A DNA stretch of 64,000 nt from Candidatus Rubrivivax defluviihabitans (GCA_016709385.1 JADJMW010000022.1:434001-498000); one strand, 5' to 3'; shown: positions 40,958-52,634, numbered from the stretch's first letter. Program-made: numbers and translations. The notes: generated by a model not told the origin, from the letters alone.

Positions 40958-40995
40958 CCCCGCTGCAAGCCCGCTGAACGCCGGCTGCGCAACCG

Positions 40996-41022
40996 AAAGG
41001 GCTCCCCAAGCGGGAGCCCTTT
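40996..41022. terminator. Bidirectional intrinsic terminator between barstar and rsmA
   Basis: Stem AAAGGGCTCCC / GGGAGCCCTTT with a short CAAGC-type loop. A and T runs on the two sides allow termination in both directions; it serves the convergent barstar and rsmA genes. Confidence 0.85.
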
Positions 41023-41028
41023 CCCATT

Positions 41029-41790
41029 TCAGCCGGGGGCGGCGCGCGCCAGCGCCAGGTATTCGGCCACCGGCACCTCCTCGGCGCGGCGTTGCAGGTC
41101 GAACGGCAGCGTGACACCCTCGGCTTCCATCCAGCGGCCCAGCGTGTGGCGCAGCAACTTCCGGCGCTGCGAGAAAGCCACCGTCACCAATGCGCCCAGG
41201 CGTGCGGCGTCCAGGCCCTCGGGCGGCGGCAGCGGCTCCATGCGCACCACCGCCGAGTGCACGCGCGGCGGCGGCTCGAAGGCCTCGGGCGGCACCTCCA
41301 GCACCGGTTCGATGCGGTAGCGCCACTGCAGCATCACCGTCAGCCGGCCGTAGTCCTTGCTGCCCGGGGCGGCCGCCATGCGGTCCACCACTTCCTTCTG
41401 CAGCATGAAGTGCTGGTCGACCACGCGGTCGGCGGCGCCCAGCAGGTGAAACAGGATCGGCGTTGAAATGTTGTACGGCAGGTTGCCGACGACGCGCAGT
41501 TTCTGCCCCGCCGCCGCGGCCAGCGCCGCGAAATCGACCTCGAGCACGTCGGCCTCGACCACCGTGAGCCCCGGCTCGCGCCGCAGCCGCGCCGCGAGGT
41601 CGCGGTCGAGTTCGATCACCGTGAGCGCGCCGCAGCGCCGGCGCAGCGGCTGCGTCAGCGCACCCAGTCCGGGGCCGATCTCCACCAGCGCCTGGCCTGG
41701 CCGAGGGTCGACGGCGTCGAGGATGCTCTCGATGACGCCCGCGTCGGCCAGGAAATGCTGCCCGAAGCGCTTGCGCGCGGTGTGTTTCAC
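41029..41790 (-). CDS. rsmA: 16S rRNA (adenine1518/1519-N6)-dimethyltransferase
   Basis: 253 residues from GTG 41790 (start context KHTARKRFGQHFL). SAM motif VEIGPGLGALTQPL and catalytic VVGNLPYNISTPIL (NLPY) are intact. KsgA dimethylates two adenines in helix 45 of 16S rRNA late in 30S assembly. It starts 13 bp after the surA stop; the order lptD-surA-rsmA is conserved, although pdxA, often between surA and rsmA, is missing. Confidence 0.96.
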   Translation of the reverse strand: MKHTARKRFGQHFLADAGVIESILDAVDPRPGQALVEIGPGLGALTQPLRRRCGALTVIELDRDLAARLRREPGLTVVEADVLEVDFAALAAAAGQKLRVVGNLPYNISTPILFHLLGAADRVVDQHFMLQKEVVDRMAAAPGSKDYGRLTVMLQWRYRIEPVLEVPPEAFEPPPRVHSAVVRMEPLPPPEGLDAARLGALVTVAFSQRRKLLRHTLGRWMEAEGVTLPFDLQRRAEEVPVAEYLALARAAPG

Positions 41791-41803
41791 CGTGCGGCGG
41801 CCG

Positions 41804-43150
41804 TCACTGCGGCGGCTCGCGGAATTCGATGTAGGCCCGCGAGCGCAATTCCTTGGTCCAGTCCAGGTAGACCTGCTCGAAGCGCTGTTCGCGCAGCGCA
41901 TTGCGCGCCTGCTCGCGCAACTGCTTGACGTCCAGCACCACCTTGCGCCGTTCCAGCACCTGGATCAGGTGTACGCCGAAACGCGATACCACCGGCGCCG
42001 AGAGCCCCCCGACCGGCAGCGCGTTCATGGCCGCCTCGAACTCGGGCACCATGACGCCCGGCCCGGCCCAGCCGAGTTCGCCGCCCGACGCCGCGGAACC
42101 GTCTTCGCTGTATTGCCGCGCGATATCCTCGAAGCTGCGCGCACCGGTTTCGATCTGGCGCCGGTAGTCGGCCAGGCGCCGCGACGCCACTTCGGCGCTG
42201 AGCTGCGGCGACGTGCGCAGCAGCACATGGCGGGCGCGTGTCTCGGTCGCCTCGCCCAGGGGTATTTCCTTGCGTTCGACCACCTTCAGGATGTGGAAGC
42301 CGGCCCCCGAGCGCAGCGGCTGGGCGGTCACCTCGCCCGGCCGGAGCAAACGCGTGGCCTCGATGAAGACGTCGGGCAGTCGCGCGGCCGGCAGCAGCCC
42401 GATCTCGCCCCCCCGGGCACGGTTACCGTCCTCCGAGACCTCTCTCGCCACGGCGTCGAAGGCTTCGCCGCCTCGCACGCGCGCCAACGCGGCCATCACG
42501 CGCTCGCGCCGGGCGGCCACCGTGGCCTCGTCGGCGCGTTCGGGCACGGTGACGAGAATCTGCGCCAGGTTGGTTTCGGCGGCGGCGTTGATGCGGGCGC
42601 GCTCCTCGTCCAGGATCTTGTCGACCTCTTCGTCGCTGATCTGGATGCGGCGGTAGACCTCGCGCTCGCGCATGCGCTCGATCATGATCTGGTCGCGCAG
42701 GGTGGCGCGAAAGCGTGCGTAGTCCATGCCCTCGGCGGCCAGGCGCTGGCGCAATACCTCCATGCTGATCTGGTTCTGCGCCGCGATGTTCTGCACGGCG
42801 CGGTCGATCTCGGCTTCCTCCACGCGCAGCCCGCTTTCCCGTGCGTTGGTGATGATCACGCGCTCGTCGATCAGCGCGTCGAGCACCTGGCGCCGCAGCT
42901 CGGCTTCCGGCGGCAGGCGTGCGCCACGGCGCCGGGCTTCGGCCAGGGCCCCCTCGACGCGCCGCTGCACTTCACCCGCGGTGACGAGTTCCTGGTTGAC
43001 GACGGCTGCGATGTAGTCACCGCCGCGCGCGTCGAAGCGTTGCTGCGCCGCGGCCGGCGCGTGCAGCATGGCGGCGACGGACAGCACGGCCAATGGCAGC
43101 GCCAGTGCACGGGACTTGCGGCGGAGCCGGCGTGGGAAGGGTTCGGTCAT
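41804..43150 (-). CDS. surA: Periplasmic chaperone / peptidyl-prolyl isomerase SurA
   Basis: 448 residues. A signal peptide is visible (residues ~1-35, ALALPLAVLSVAAMLHAPAA, cut near AAA). The N-terminal SurA chaperone domain begins IAAVVNQELVTAGEVQRRV. Two parvulin domains follow (ETNLAQILVTVP... and TRARHVLLRTSP...), each ending with GAGFHILKV- or FGVHLIQVL-type strands. SurA escorts outer-membrane porins and LptD to the Bam machine. It lies 20 bp downstream of its client gene lptD. Confidence 0.96.
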   Translation of the reverse strand: MTEPFPRRLRRKSRALALPLAVLSVAAMLHAPAAAQQRFDARGGDYIAAVVNQELVTAGEVQRRVEGALAEARRRGARLPPEAELRRQVLDALIDERVIITNARESGLRVEEAEIDRAVQNIAAQNQISMEVLRQRLAAEGMDYARFRATLRDQIMIERMREREVYRRIQISDEEVDKILDEERARINAAAETNLAQILVTVPERADEATVAARRERVMAALARVRGGEAFDAVAREVSEDGNRARGGEIGLLPAARLPDVFIEATRLLRPGEVTAQPLRSGAGFHILKVVERKEIPLGEATETRARHVLLRTSPQLSAEVASRRLADYRRQIETGARSFEDIARQYSEDGSAASGGELGWAGPGVMVPEFEAAMNALPVGGLSAPVVSRFGVHLIQVLERRKVVLDVKQLREQARNALREQRFEQVYLDWTKELRSRAYIEFREPPQ

Positions 43151-43170
43151 CGGGAACAGGCAGCCGGTCT

Positions 43171-45513
43171 TCAGGGGGGGGCTGCGGCGAAAGCATCGTC
43201 GCGAAGCAGGCGGTAACCCGGGATATTCTCCTTCAAGACCTTGAGTGGATTGGAGCCGAGGCGCGACAGGCCGACCAGCTCCAGTTGCAGCATCAACTGC
43301 GTCGACGTCTCGCTGGAGCTGATGGACTGCTGCTTGGCGACCACACGGCCGATCCAGCAGCCGGCGTCGTATTCCAGGCCCAGCACCGAATCGGTGGCGC
43401 GGCGGTCCTTCAGGCTGTAGTTCACGTGGCCCACCGTATACAGCGCGCCGTTGCAGCCGCTGCTGCCGGTCGGGGCGCTGCTGCGGTACACCGGCCACTG
43501 CCAGCCCACTTCGAGCTGCTCGCTCAGGCCGCGCGTCAGCCGGTAGGTCGCGCCCACGGTGCGAAACGGGCCCGGCGACCAGCGCGCGCTGGCCACCGAC
43601 CGCACCGAGCGCTGGACCTCGGGGCTGTATTGCACCGCCGCCTCCAGCACCCAGCCCGGGATCATGCTGGTGGAGCCGACCAGCAGCGCGTCGGAGAATT
43701 TCTGCGTCAGGGGTTCGCCGTCGGGGCTGCCGTCGGCCTGTGGTGCCACGAGCTGCGGGCTGAGCAGGTAGCGCTGCACCAGCACCAGGCGCAGCGCCTC
43801 GGCGCCGCTGGCGTCGTCCACCACACGCGTCGTCATGCCAGCGGTGATCTGGTGCGAGTCCGACACGCGGTCGACGCCCGAGAAGGCGTTCTCGGAATAG
43901 ATGGAAACGAAATTGAAGTCGTTGGCGGCCGAGTCGTAGTTGGGCAGCTGATCCTGCTGGCGGTACGGCGTCTTCACGTAGAGCAAGCGCGGCTCCAGCG
44001 TCTGGTGCACGCTGCGGCCGAAGAATGCCGTGTTGCGCTCGAACTCCAGCCCGCCGTCCACGCTGAAGGTCGGAATCAGCCGCCGGCCTTCCGCGGCCGG
44101 GGCGGCGCCGGGCGTGTGGCTGGCGTTGTTGAAATAGCTCGCCGCGTTGAACGAAACCCCGGGCACCAGCCACCAGCCCGGTTCGCGCACCGGTCGACGC
44201 AGCGACCCCACCATGTGCAGGCGCTCGCCCACGGTACGCCCGCTGCTCTGTTCCTGGTCGTGCGGCAGCGTGAAGCGGTTGAATTCGGCCTGCAGCGCAT
44301 AGTGCCAGTCGCCGGCCTTTGCGTCCAGTCGCGCGCCGACCTGCGGGCTGCGCTCGTAGGGCGAATCGATGAACGAATCCTCCGCCTGCAGCACCTGCCA
44401 GCGCAGCGCCCGCGCGTAGACCTCGCCGGTGCCGCCCGGCAACCCGAAAGGCCGCTCGGCCTGCAGTCGCAGCGGCAGCAGGCGTGCGGTGACGCCACGG
44501 CCGGCGTCGGGAAAGTCCTTCCACCAGTCGTCGTCGGAGACCCGCGCCAGGTCCAGGCCGTAGCGCACGCCGGCGCCCAGCAGCCCTTCGTGCCGCCACT
44601 GCAGGGCCTCGCGCGAGCGTTCCGCCACCTGGTCGTTGGGCAGCCATTGCAGCAGCATGCCGCCCTCGAAGCGCGGCTCCAGGTAGCGGAACTCGGTGTC
44701 CAGGCCCAGGCCGCGGCGGGTCATGACACGTGGCGTGATCGTGGCGTCGCGGTTCGGCGCGATATTCCAGTAGTACGGCACGGCCACTTCGACGCCGCTG
44801 CGGTTGTCCACGTTCACCGAGGGCGGCAGCCATCCCGACTTGCGCGCATCGGTGAGCGGAAAGCTCAGCGCCGGCATGCCCAGGATGGGCGCACCCAGGA
44901 AACGCAGCACGGCCCCTTCCGCGACGCCCTCGTTGGCGTCCACGTCCAGCTCGATGCGGCGCGCCTGCAGCACCCAGGCCGGCTCTTCGGGGCCGTCGCG
45001 CGGGCAACTGGTGTACGAGGCGTTGGTGGCACTGGATCGCCCGGGGCCCATGAAGTCGACGCGATCGGCGCGGCCACCCGCACCGAGCGCGCTGAATTCG
45101 AACATCGGCTCCAGGAAGAAGCCTTCCCGGCGTTGCACGCGCAGTTCGAGTTCGGGCCCGGTATAGACGGCGCCGTCCTGCTCCACGCGCACGTGGCCGC
45201 GCGCGCTGGCCAGGTCCTGCGCCATGTCGTAGGCCACGCGGTCGGCGCTGAGCACCAGTCCGCCGCGGCGAAACTCGACATGGCCTTCGGCCACGGTTCC
45301 CAGGTCCGGCTGGCTGCGGATGCGGTCGGCCTGCAGCACCATCGGCAGCTGCCGCGCCGCTTCTCCCCGCGGCAGGGGCCGCAGCATGGGGCTGGGCTCG
45401 AGGGCTGCCATGTCCACGACGCGCGGCCCGGTTTCGGGTGCCGCTGCGGAGCCGCTCGCCGTGCCACCGCTGGCCAGCAGGCTCGCGGCCAGGGCCAGCG
45501 CTGTGATTCTCAT
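43171..45513 (-). CDS. lptD: LPS assembly outer-membrane protein LptD
   Basis: 780 residues. Signal peptide MRITALALAASLLASGG, then the periplasmic LptA-like jellyroll (ADRIRSQPDLGTVAEGHVEF, GLVLSADRVAYDMAQDLASA), then the large C-terminal beta-barrel. Typical LptD words occur at the barrel start (PILGMPALSFPLTDARKSGWL and PYYWNIAPNRDATITPR). It inserts LPS into the outer leaflet together with LptE. It is divergent from amgK with 57 bp between starts; a GATAAT -10-like box (45564-45569, minus strand) lies there. Confidence 0.97.
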   Translation of the reverse strand: MRITALALAASLLASGGTASGSAAAPETGPRVVDMAALEPSPMLRPLPRGEAARQLPMVLQADRIRSQPDLGTVAEGHVEFRRGGLVLSADRVAYDMAQDLASARGHVRVEQDGAVYTGPELELRVQRREGFFLEPMFEFSALGAGGRADRVDFMGPGRSSATNASYTSCPRDGPEEPAWVLQARRIELDVDANEGVAEGAVLRFLGAPILGMPALSFPLTDARKSGWLPPSVNVDNRSGVEVAVPYYWNIAPNRDATITPRVMTRRGLGLDTEFRYLEPRFEGGMLLQWLPNDQVAERSREALQWRHEGLLGAGVRYGLDLARVSDDDWWKDFPDAGRGVTARLLPLRLQAERPFGLPGGTGEVYARALRWQVLQAEDSFIDSPYERSPQVGARLDAKAGDWHYALQAEFNRFTLPHDQEQSSGRTVGERLHMVGSLRRPVREPGWWLVPGVSFNAASYFNNASHTPGAAPAAEGRRLIPTFSVDGGLEFERNTAFFGRSVHQTLEPRLLYVKTPYRQQDQLPNYDSAANDFNFVSIYSENAFSGVDRVSDSHQITAGMTTRVVDDASGAEALRLVLVQRYLLSPQLVAPQADGSPDGEPLTQKFSDALLVGSTSMIPGWVLEAAVQYSPEVQRSVRSVASARWSPGPFRTVGATYRLTRGLSEQLEVGWQWPVYRSSAPTGSSGCNGALYTVGHVNYSLKDRRATDSVLGLEYDAGCWIGRVVAKQQSISSSETSTQLMLQLELVGLSRLGSNPLKVLKENIPGYRLLRDDAFAAAPP

Positions 45514-45570
45514 GCGGGAGACGACGCCTCGGGGAGGGGGCCACGGCCGGGTTTGTAGAATGAATTATCC

Positions 45571-46635
45571 ATGACCGCTGCCGTCGAGAAGATCGTCTGG
45601 GCCCACGCTGAACGCCAGGCGGCCTTCGAAGGCTGGATCGCCGGCGTCGCACCGCGACATGGGCTGAACCTGTCCAGCCTGGTGCCCGCCTCGGCCGACG
45701 CGAGTTTTCGCCGCTACCTGCGCGTCGGCGCGGCCACGGCCGCCGGTGGCAGCCTGATCGTGATGGACGCGCCGCCGCCGCTGGAAGACGTGCGGCCCTT
45801 CATGCACGTGGCCGACCTGGCAGCGGCGGCCGGTCTGCACGTGCCGCGCGTGCTGGAAGCCGATGCCGAACGCGGCTTCCTGCTGCTCACCGACCTGGGC
45901 GACGCGCTGTACCTCGACGCGCTGCGCGACGCCGCGCCGGCCCAGGCCGACCGCCTGATGCGCGAGGCGCTGTCGGCGCTGGTGCACTGGCAGCAGGGCG
46001 TGCCGGCCGCCGCGCTGCCGCGCTACGACGAAGCACTGCTGGTGCGCGAACTCGCGCTATTTCCTCAGTGGTGCGTGGAGCGCGAATTCGGCATCACCTG
46101 GTCGGCCGAAGAGCAGGGCACTTGGCGGCGCCTGTGCCAGTTGCTCACCGCCAGCGCGCTGGCGCAGCCGGTGGTGGCCGTGCACGCCGACTGGATGCCG
46201 CGCAACCTGATGCCGGCCTCGGCGGGTGCGGCGTCGCCCGGCATCCTGGACTTCCAGGACGCGGTGGCCGGGCCGGTGACCTACGACCTGGCCTCGCTGC
46301 TGCGCGACGCCTTCCTGTCCTGGGAAGAGGAACAGGAACTCGACTGGGCCGTGCGCTGGTGGCAGCAGGCACGGCGGGCCGGCCTCCCGGTGGATGCCGA
46401 CTTCGGCGAATTCTGGCGTGCGCTGGAATGGATGGGACTGCAGCGCCACCTCAAGGTGCTGGGCATCTTCTGCCGACTGAAACACCGCGACGGCAAGCCG
46501 CGCTACGCCCAGGATCTGCCGCGCTTCTTCGCCTATGCCCAGCGCGTGGCGCTGCGCTACACCCCGCTGAAGCCGCTGGTGCGGCTGCTGGAGCCGCTGT
46601 CGGGTGCGGCGGTGCGGGCCGGCTATACCTTCTGA
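45571..46635 (+). CDS. amgK: N-acetylmuramate/N-acetylglucosamine kinase AmgK-like phosphotransferase
   Basis: 354 residues, aminoglycoside phosphotransferase fold: N-terminal nucleotide site (ADASFRRYLRV), catalytic loop VVAVHADWMPRNLM (His, Asp, Asn present) and metal-binding ILDFQDAVAGPVTYDLASLL. AmgK phosphorylates cell-wall sugars at the anomeric carbon in peptidoglycan recycling; its partner murU is normally next to it but is not in this window. It is divergent from lptD, as in Pseudomonas and Burkholderiales. A TAGAAT box (45556-45561) lies 9 bp upstream of the ATG. Confidence 0.88.
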   Translation: MTAAVEKIVWAHAERQAAFEGWIAGVAPRHGLNLSSLVPASADASFRRYLRVGAATAAGGSLIVMDAPPPLEDVRPFMHVADLAAAAGLHVPRVLEADAERGFLLLTDLGDALYLDALRDAAPAQADRLMREALSALVHWQQGVPAAALPRYDEALLVRELALFPQWCVEREFGITWSAEEQGTWRRLCQLLTASALAQPVVAVHADWMPRNLMPASAGAASPGILDFQDAVAGPVTYDLASLLRDAFLSWEEEQELDWAVRWWQQARRAGLPVDADFGEFWRALEWMGLQRHLKVLGIFCRLKHRDGKPRYAQDLPRFFAYAQRVALRYTPLKPLVRLLEPLSGAAVRAGYTF

Positions 46636-46758
46636 CGCGCCGTAGCGCGCCGCGCAGGCACAGGCGGCAGCGCGCCAACGCGCTTGCGGCGACAATGCGC
46701 GGCTCCAATCAATTCACCGCCCGGCGCCCGCGGCAGGCACCGGGAGGCTTCGCTTTTG

Positions 46759-48720
<1,962 letters not shown>

Positions 48721-48738
48721 ACGCCGCGCCCTCCCGCC

Positions 48739-49398
48739 ATGGAATACGCCGCCTTCCTCGTCGACTTCGTCCTGCACGTCGACCGACATCTGTCGGACTT
48801 CGTGACGGCCTATGGCGGCTGGGTCTATGCGCTGCTGTTCCTCATCATCTTCGTCGAGACCGGGCTGGTGGTGATGCCCTTCCTGCCCGGCGATTCGCTG
48901 CTCTTCGTGGTGGGCGCGTTGTGCGGGCTGGGGCTGATGAGCCTGCCGCTGGCGATGGCGCTGCTGACCGCGGCGGCCATCCTGGGCAACCAGACCAATT
49001 ACGCCATCGGCCGCCACATCGGGCCGCGCGTCTTCGCCTGGCCGAAGTCGCGGTGGTTCAACCGCGACGCCTTCGACCGCATGCACGCCTTCTACGAACG
49101 TTACGGCGGCGTGACCATCGTGCTGGCGCGCTTCATGCCGTTCCTGCGCACCTTCGCGCCCTTCGTGGCCGGCGTGGCGCAGATGACGCGCAGCAAGTTC
49201 ACCTTCTACGACGTCAGCGGCGGCACGCTGTGGGTGTGCAGCCTGACACTGGCCGGCTACCTGTTCGGCAACGTGCCCTGGGTCAAGGCGAATCTGAGCA
49301 CGATCATCTGGCTGATGATAGGCGTGCCGGGGGTGCTGGTGCTGTTCGGCGCCTGGAAGGCGCGGCGGGCAGCAGCCGGGGTGGGTGCCGCCGACTGA
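48739..49398 (+). CDS. DedA family membrane protein
   Basis: 219 residues. SNARE-associated/VTT domain: FVTAYGGWVYALLFLIIFVE, TGLVVMPFLPGDSLLF, and the membrane-embedded Arg/Gly motif FYERYGGVTIVLARFMPFLRTFAPFVAG. These inner-membrane proteins help keep membrane potential and lipid carrier recycling (some act as undecaprenyl-phosphate flippases). Probably cotranscribed with the ABC exporter. Confidence 0.94.
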   Translation: MEYAAFLVDFVLHVDRHLSDFVTAYGGWVYALLFLIIFVETGLVVMPFLPGDSLLFVVGALCGLGLMSLPLAMALLTAAAILGNQTNYAIGRHIGPRVFAWPKSRWFNRDAFDRMHAFYERYGGVTIVLARFMPFLRTFAPFVAGVAQMTRSKFTFYDVSGGTLWVCSLTLAGYLFGNVPWVKANLSTIIWLMIGVPGVLVLFGAWKARRAAAGVGAAD

Positions 49399-49407
49399 GG
49401 GTGTCGC

Positions 49408-50871
49408 TCAGGCCGGGCAGGCGGCGATCACCTGCGCCACGGCGGCGGTGAGCTTCTTGCCATAGGGCACGTGCAGGAATTCGTTCGGCCCGTGGGCGTT
49501 GCTCTTGGGCCCCAGCACGCCGCAGACCATCATCTGCGCCTGCGGGAAGCCCTGGGCCAGCATGCTCATGAGCGGGATCGTGCCGCCCTGGCCGATATAG
49601 CCCAGCGGTGCGCCGAAGAGCGTATTCGACGCCTCGTTGAGCGCTCGTTCCAGCCACGGCGTCAGCTCGGGTGCATTCCAGCCCGTGGCACCCAAGGCAC
49701 CGGCGCGGCCGTCGGGGTGGAACGTGACCTTGGCGTTGTAGGGCGCGTTGTCCTCCAGCAGCGTCTTCAGCTTCAGGCTCGCCTCATGGCCGTCCACCAG
49801 CGGTGGCAGGCGCAGGCTGAGCTTGAAGGCCGTGTAAGGCCGCAGCACGTTGCCGGCGCTGGCCATGTCGGGGAAGCCCTCGACACCGGTGACACTGAGC
49901 GTGGGCCGCCAGGTGCGGTTGAGCAGCGCCTCCACCGGGTCGGTGGTGGTGGGCAGGGCCAGTCCACCATCGGCGCCGCAGGCCCAGGGGAAGCGCTTCC
50001 AGACCTCGTCGCCCAGGATCGCCGCCGTGGCCCGCGCCTGCGCGGCGCGCGCCGCCGGAATCTCGCAGTGAAAGCTCTCGGGCAGCAGGTGGCCGGTGCG
50101 GCTGTCTTCCAGCCGGTCCAGCACCTGGCGCAGGATGCGGAAGCTCGACGGCACCAGCCCGCTGGCGTCGCCCGAATGCACGCCTTCGGTGAGGATCTCC
50201 ACCTTGAGCACGCCGCTGACCATGCCGCGCAGGCTGCTGGTGAGCCAGAGCTGGTCGTAGTTGCCGGCGCCGCTGTCCAGGCACACCACCAGGCCGACGT
50301 GGCCCAGCCGAGGCCTTAACGCATCGAGATACGCCGGCAGGTCGGGGCTGCCGCTTTCCTCGCTGGCCTCGATGACCCCCACGCAGCGCGGCCGTGGGAT
50401 GCCCTGCGCGTCGAGCGCCTCGATGGCGGTGATGGCGGCGTAGACCGCATAACCGTCATCGGCGCCGCCGCGGCCGTAGAGCAGGCCGTTCTCGTATTTG
50501 GGCGTCCACGGCCCCAGGTCCTTGCGCCAGCCGTTGAATTCGGGCTGCTTGTCCAGGTGGCCGTAGAGCAGCACGGTGTCGCTGGACGCGGCCGCCGTGG
50601 CCGGAATCTCGAAGAAGATCAGTGGCGTACGGCCGTCCATGCGCACCACTTCCAGCTTCAGGCCCGCCACCTTGCGCCCCTCGACCCAGGCCGCGGCGTC
50701 GCGCACGACGCGGTCGATGAGGCCGTGCTCGGCCCAGTCGGCGTCGAACATCGGGCTCTTGGCGGGAACGGCGATGTAGTCGGTGAGCGCGGGCACGATG
50801 CGCCGGTCCCAGGCCTCGTCGACATGGGCAGACAGTGCCGCGGCTTCGGCGGGGCGCACGGGGGCGTTCAT
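49408..50871 (-). CDS. M20 family metallopeptidase
   Basis: 487 residues. Zinc ligands in LLYGHLDKQPEF and GRGGADDGYAVYAA; catalytic EASEESGSPDLPAYL; dimerisation domain in the middle (from about residue 220), and a late histidine in NAHGPNEFLH. Members are dipeptidases or aminoacyl hydrolases; substrate not known. ATG 50871 overlaps the stop of the upstream hydrolase gene (ATGA). Cytoplasmic, no signal peptide. Confidence 0.92.
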   Translation of the reverse strand: MNAPVRPAEAAALSAHVDEAWDRRIVPALTDYIAVPAKSPMFDADWAEHGLIDRVVRDAAAWVEGRKVAGLKLEVVRMDGRTPLIFFEIPATAAASSDTVLLYGHLDKQPEFNGWRKDLGPWTPKYENGLLYGRGGADDGYAVYAAITAIEALDAQGIPRPRCVGVIEASEESGSPDLPAYLDALRPRLGHVGLVVCLDSGAGNYDQLWLTSSLRGMVSGVLKVEILTEGVHSGDASGLVPSSFRILRQVLDRLEDSRTGHLLPESFHCEIPAARAAQARATAAILGDEVWKRFPWACGADGGLALPTTTDPVEALLNRTWRPTLSVTGVEGFPDMASAGNVLRPYTAFKLSLRLPPLVDGHEASLKLKTLLEDNAPYNAKVTFHPDGRAGALGATGWNAPELTPWLERALNEASNTLFGAPLGYIGQGGTIPLMSMLAQGFPQAQMMVCGVLGPKSNAHGPNEFLHVPYGKKLTAAVAQVIAACPA

Positions 50872-51728
50872 GGCAGGGACTCCGGGTTATCGGGCGGCGA
50901 CTCGAAACGCGCCAGCCAGCGGCTCAGGTGGCCGAGCACCTGTTCGCGCTCGGGCTCGTTGAAGATCTCATGGTAAAGCTTCGGGAAGGCCTGCGCCGTG
51001 ACCACGCCGGGCGGCGCGGCGGCGGCGAAGGCGGCGCTGCCGGCCGGGGCCACGCAGCGGTCGGCGCCGGCCCACAGCAGCAGCGTGGGCACGCGCCAGC
51101 GCGTCGCGCAAGAACGCACCGTCTGGCCGGACTCGACGATGAAGCGCACCAGCCGCGCCGTCACGCGGTCGTGCACCAGCGGGTCCTGCTCGTAGCGGCG
51201 CACCACCTCGGGGTCGCGGCTGATCCACGCGGGCTCGAGGCCGTTGGACAAGCGCAGATCGGGCGCCAGCCGCGCGGCCAGCGCCAACAAGAGCTTCTGC
51301 GCGGCGACCAGGCCGGGGTCCAGCGCGGGCGACGACAACACCAGGCCGTCGACGTCGCGAAACCAGCGTGCAGCCGGGTTGCGCAGGCCCTCGGCCACGA
51401 AGCGCGCCGCGATCAGGCCGCCCAGGCTATGCCCCAGCATCACCAAGCGCCCGCCCTGGCGCACATGGTCGCTCACCGCGGCCAGGTCGGCGAGCAGGCT
51501 TTGCCGCCCTTTGATGCTGCCGCGCGCGCCTTCGCTGCGGCCATGGCCGCGGTGGTCGTGCCCGGCCACGTGCCAGCCCGCCGCGTTCAGCACCGCCGCC
51601 AGCGCCTCGTAGCGGCCGATATGTTCGCCCAGGCCATGCACGATCTGCACCGTGCCATGCGCCGCGCCAGGGGCGGGCCAGCGCTGCAGGTGCAGGCGCA
51701 AGCCGTCGCCCGTGGTCAGGAATTCCAT
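50868..51728 (-). CDS. Alpha/beta hydrolase, monoacylglycerol lipase-like
   Basis: 286 residues. Oxyanion region VQIVHGLGEHIGRYEALA, HDHRGHGRSEG and nucleophile elbow LVMLGHSLGGLIA, all typical of the lysophospholipase/monoacylglycerol lipase family. Asp and His of the triad lie in the C-terminal part (WAGADRCVAP, FPKLYHEIFNE). Coupled to the M20 peptidase gene by a 4-bp overlap. Substrate inferred only from family. Confidence 0.91.
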   Translation of the reverse strand: MEFLTTGDGLRLHLQRWPAPGAAHGTVQIVHGLGEHIGRYEALAAVLNAAGWHVAGHDHRGHGRSEGARGSIKGRQSLLADLAAVSDHVRQGGRLVMLGHSLGGLIAARFVAEGLRNPAARWFRDVDGLVLSSPALDPGLVAAQKLLLALAARLAPDLRLSNGLEPAWISRDPEVVRRYEQDPLVHDRVTARLVRFIVESGQTVRSCATRWRVPTLLLWAGADRCVAPAGSAAFAAAAPPGVVTAQAFPKLYHEIFNEPEREQVLGHLSRWLARFESPPDNPESLP

Positions 51729-51760
51729 CGCGGGATTGAACCACGGCTATGCTGGCGGGC

Positions 51761-52594
51761 ATGGAACAAGCCCCCTTCACGATCGAGACTTCCGCTGCCG
51801 GCGTCAGTCACCTGCAGTTGTGCCGCCCCGAGCGGCTCAATACCCTGGACCCGGCCTTCTTTCCGGCGCTGCGCGATGCCGTGGCCGACCTCAACGCCGC
51901 CGGCCGCACGCGGGCGCTGGTGATCTCGTCCACCGGCAAGCACTTCAGCGCCGGCATGGCGCTGGAGGTCTTCGCTTCCAACCTGGCCATGCTCGACACG
52001 GGCAGCGCACGCGCCAGGTTGGCCTTTCAGGATTCGCTGCGCCAACTCATGCGCTGCTTCGACGTGCTGGCCGAAGTGCGCTTCCCGGTGATCGCCGCCG
52101 TGCAGGGCGGCTGCATCGGCGGCGCGCTGGACCTGGCAGCGGCCTGCGACATCCGCGTCTGCAGCGCCGACGCCTTCTTCACGGTGCAGGAAATCCACAT
52201 CGGCATGGCCGCCGACCTGGGCGTGCTGCAGCGGCTGCCCAAGATCGTGCCTGCCGGGCTGGCGCACGAGATGGCCTACACCGGCGACCGCATCGGCGCC
52301 GAACGTGCGCTGGCCGCGGGCCTGGTCAACGCCGTGCTGCCCGACGCCGGCGCGCTGCTGGCGCACGCCCTGGCGCTGGCCGGGCGTATCGCGGAGAAGT
52401 CGCCGCTGGCGGTGGCCGGCAGCAAGCTGGCCTTGCAGTACGCCGCCGACCACGGCACGGCCGAGTCCTTGCAGCAGATGACGCTGCTGCAAAGCGCCAT
52501 CTTCGACATCGGCGAGATGGCCACCGCCATCGCGGCCTGGCAGGGCAAGCGCACGGCCGAGTTCGCGCCGCTGCACGAAGTGCCCAAACCGTAG
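51761..52594 (+). CDS. Enoyl-CoA hydratase/isomerase family protein
   Basis: 277 residues. Crotonase fold with the oxyanion-hole regions STGKHFSAGMAL and GGCIGGALDLAAACDIR, and the catalytic region VQEIHIGMAADLGVLQRLP, in which an acidic residue of Delta-3,5/Delta-2,4-dienoyl-CoA isomerases is matched (D in MAADLG). It may be a dienoyl-CoA isomerase-type enzyme rather than a hydratase. ATG 51761 follows TATGCT by 7 bp without Shine-Dalgarno. Divergent from the lipase-like gene. Confidence 0.9.
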   Translation: MEQAPFTIETSAAGVSHLQLCRPERLNTLDPAFFPALRDAVADLNAAGRTRALVISSTGKHFSAGMALEVFASNLAMLDTGSARARLAFQDSLRQLMRCFDVLAEVRFPVIAAVQGGCIGGALDLAAACDIRVCSADAFFTVQEIHIGMAADLGVLQRLPKIVPAGLAHEMAYTGDRIGAERALAAGLVNAVLPDAGALLAHALALAGRIAEKSPLAVAGSKLALQYAADHGTAESLQQMTLLQSAIFDIGEMATAIAAWQGKRTAEFAPLHEVPKP

Positions 52595-52634
52595 CGGCTG
52601 CACCAGGCTGGCGCGGACGCGGCAGCGCGACCGG

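Noticed and set aside
41804..45652. 1282-codon minus-strand open frame joining surA to an upstream region
   Set aside because: Only the part from 43150 is SurA; upstream it is the out-of-frame reading of lptD, with Arg/Pro-rich composition.
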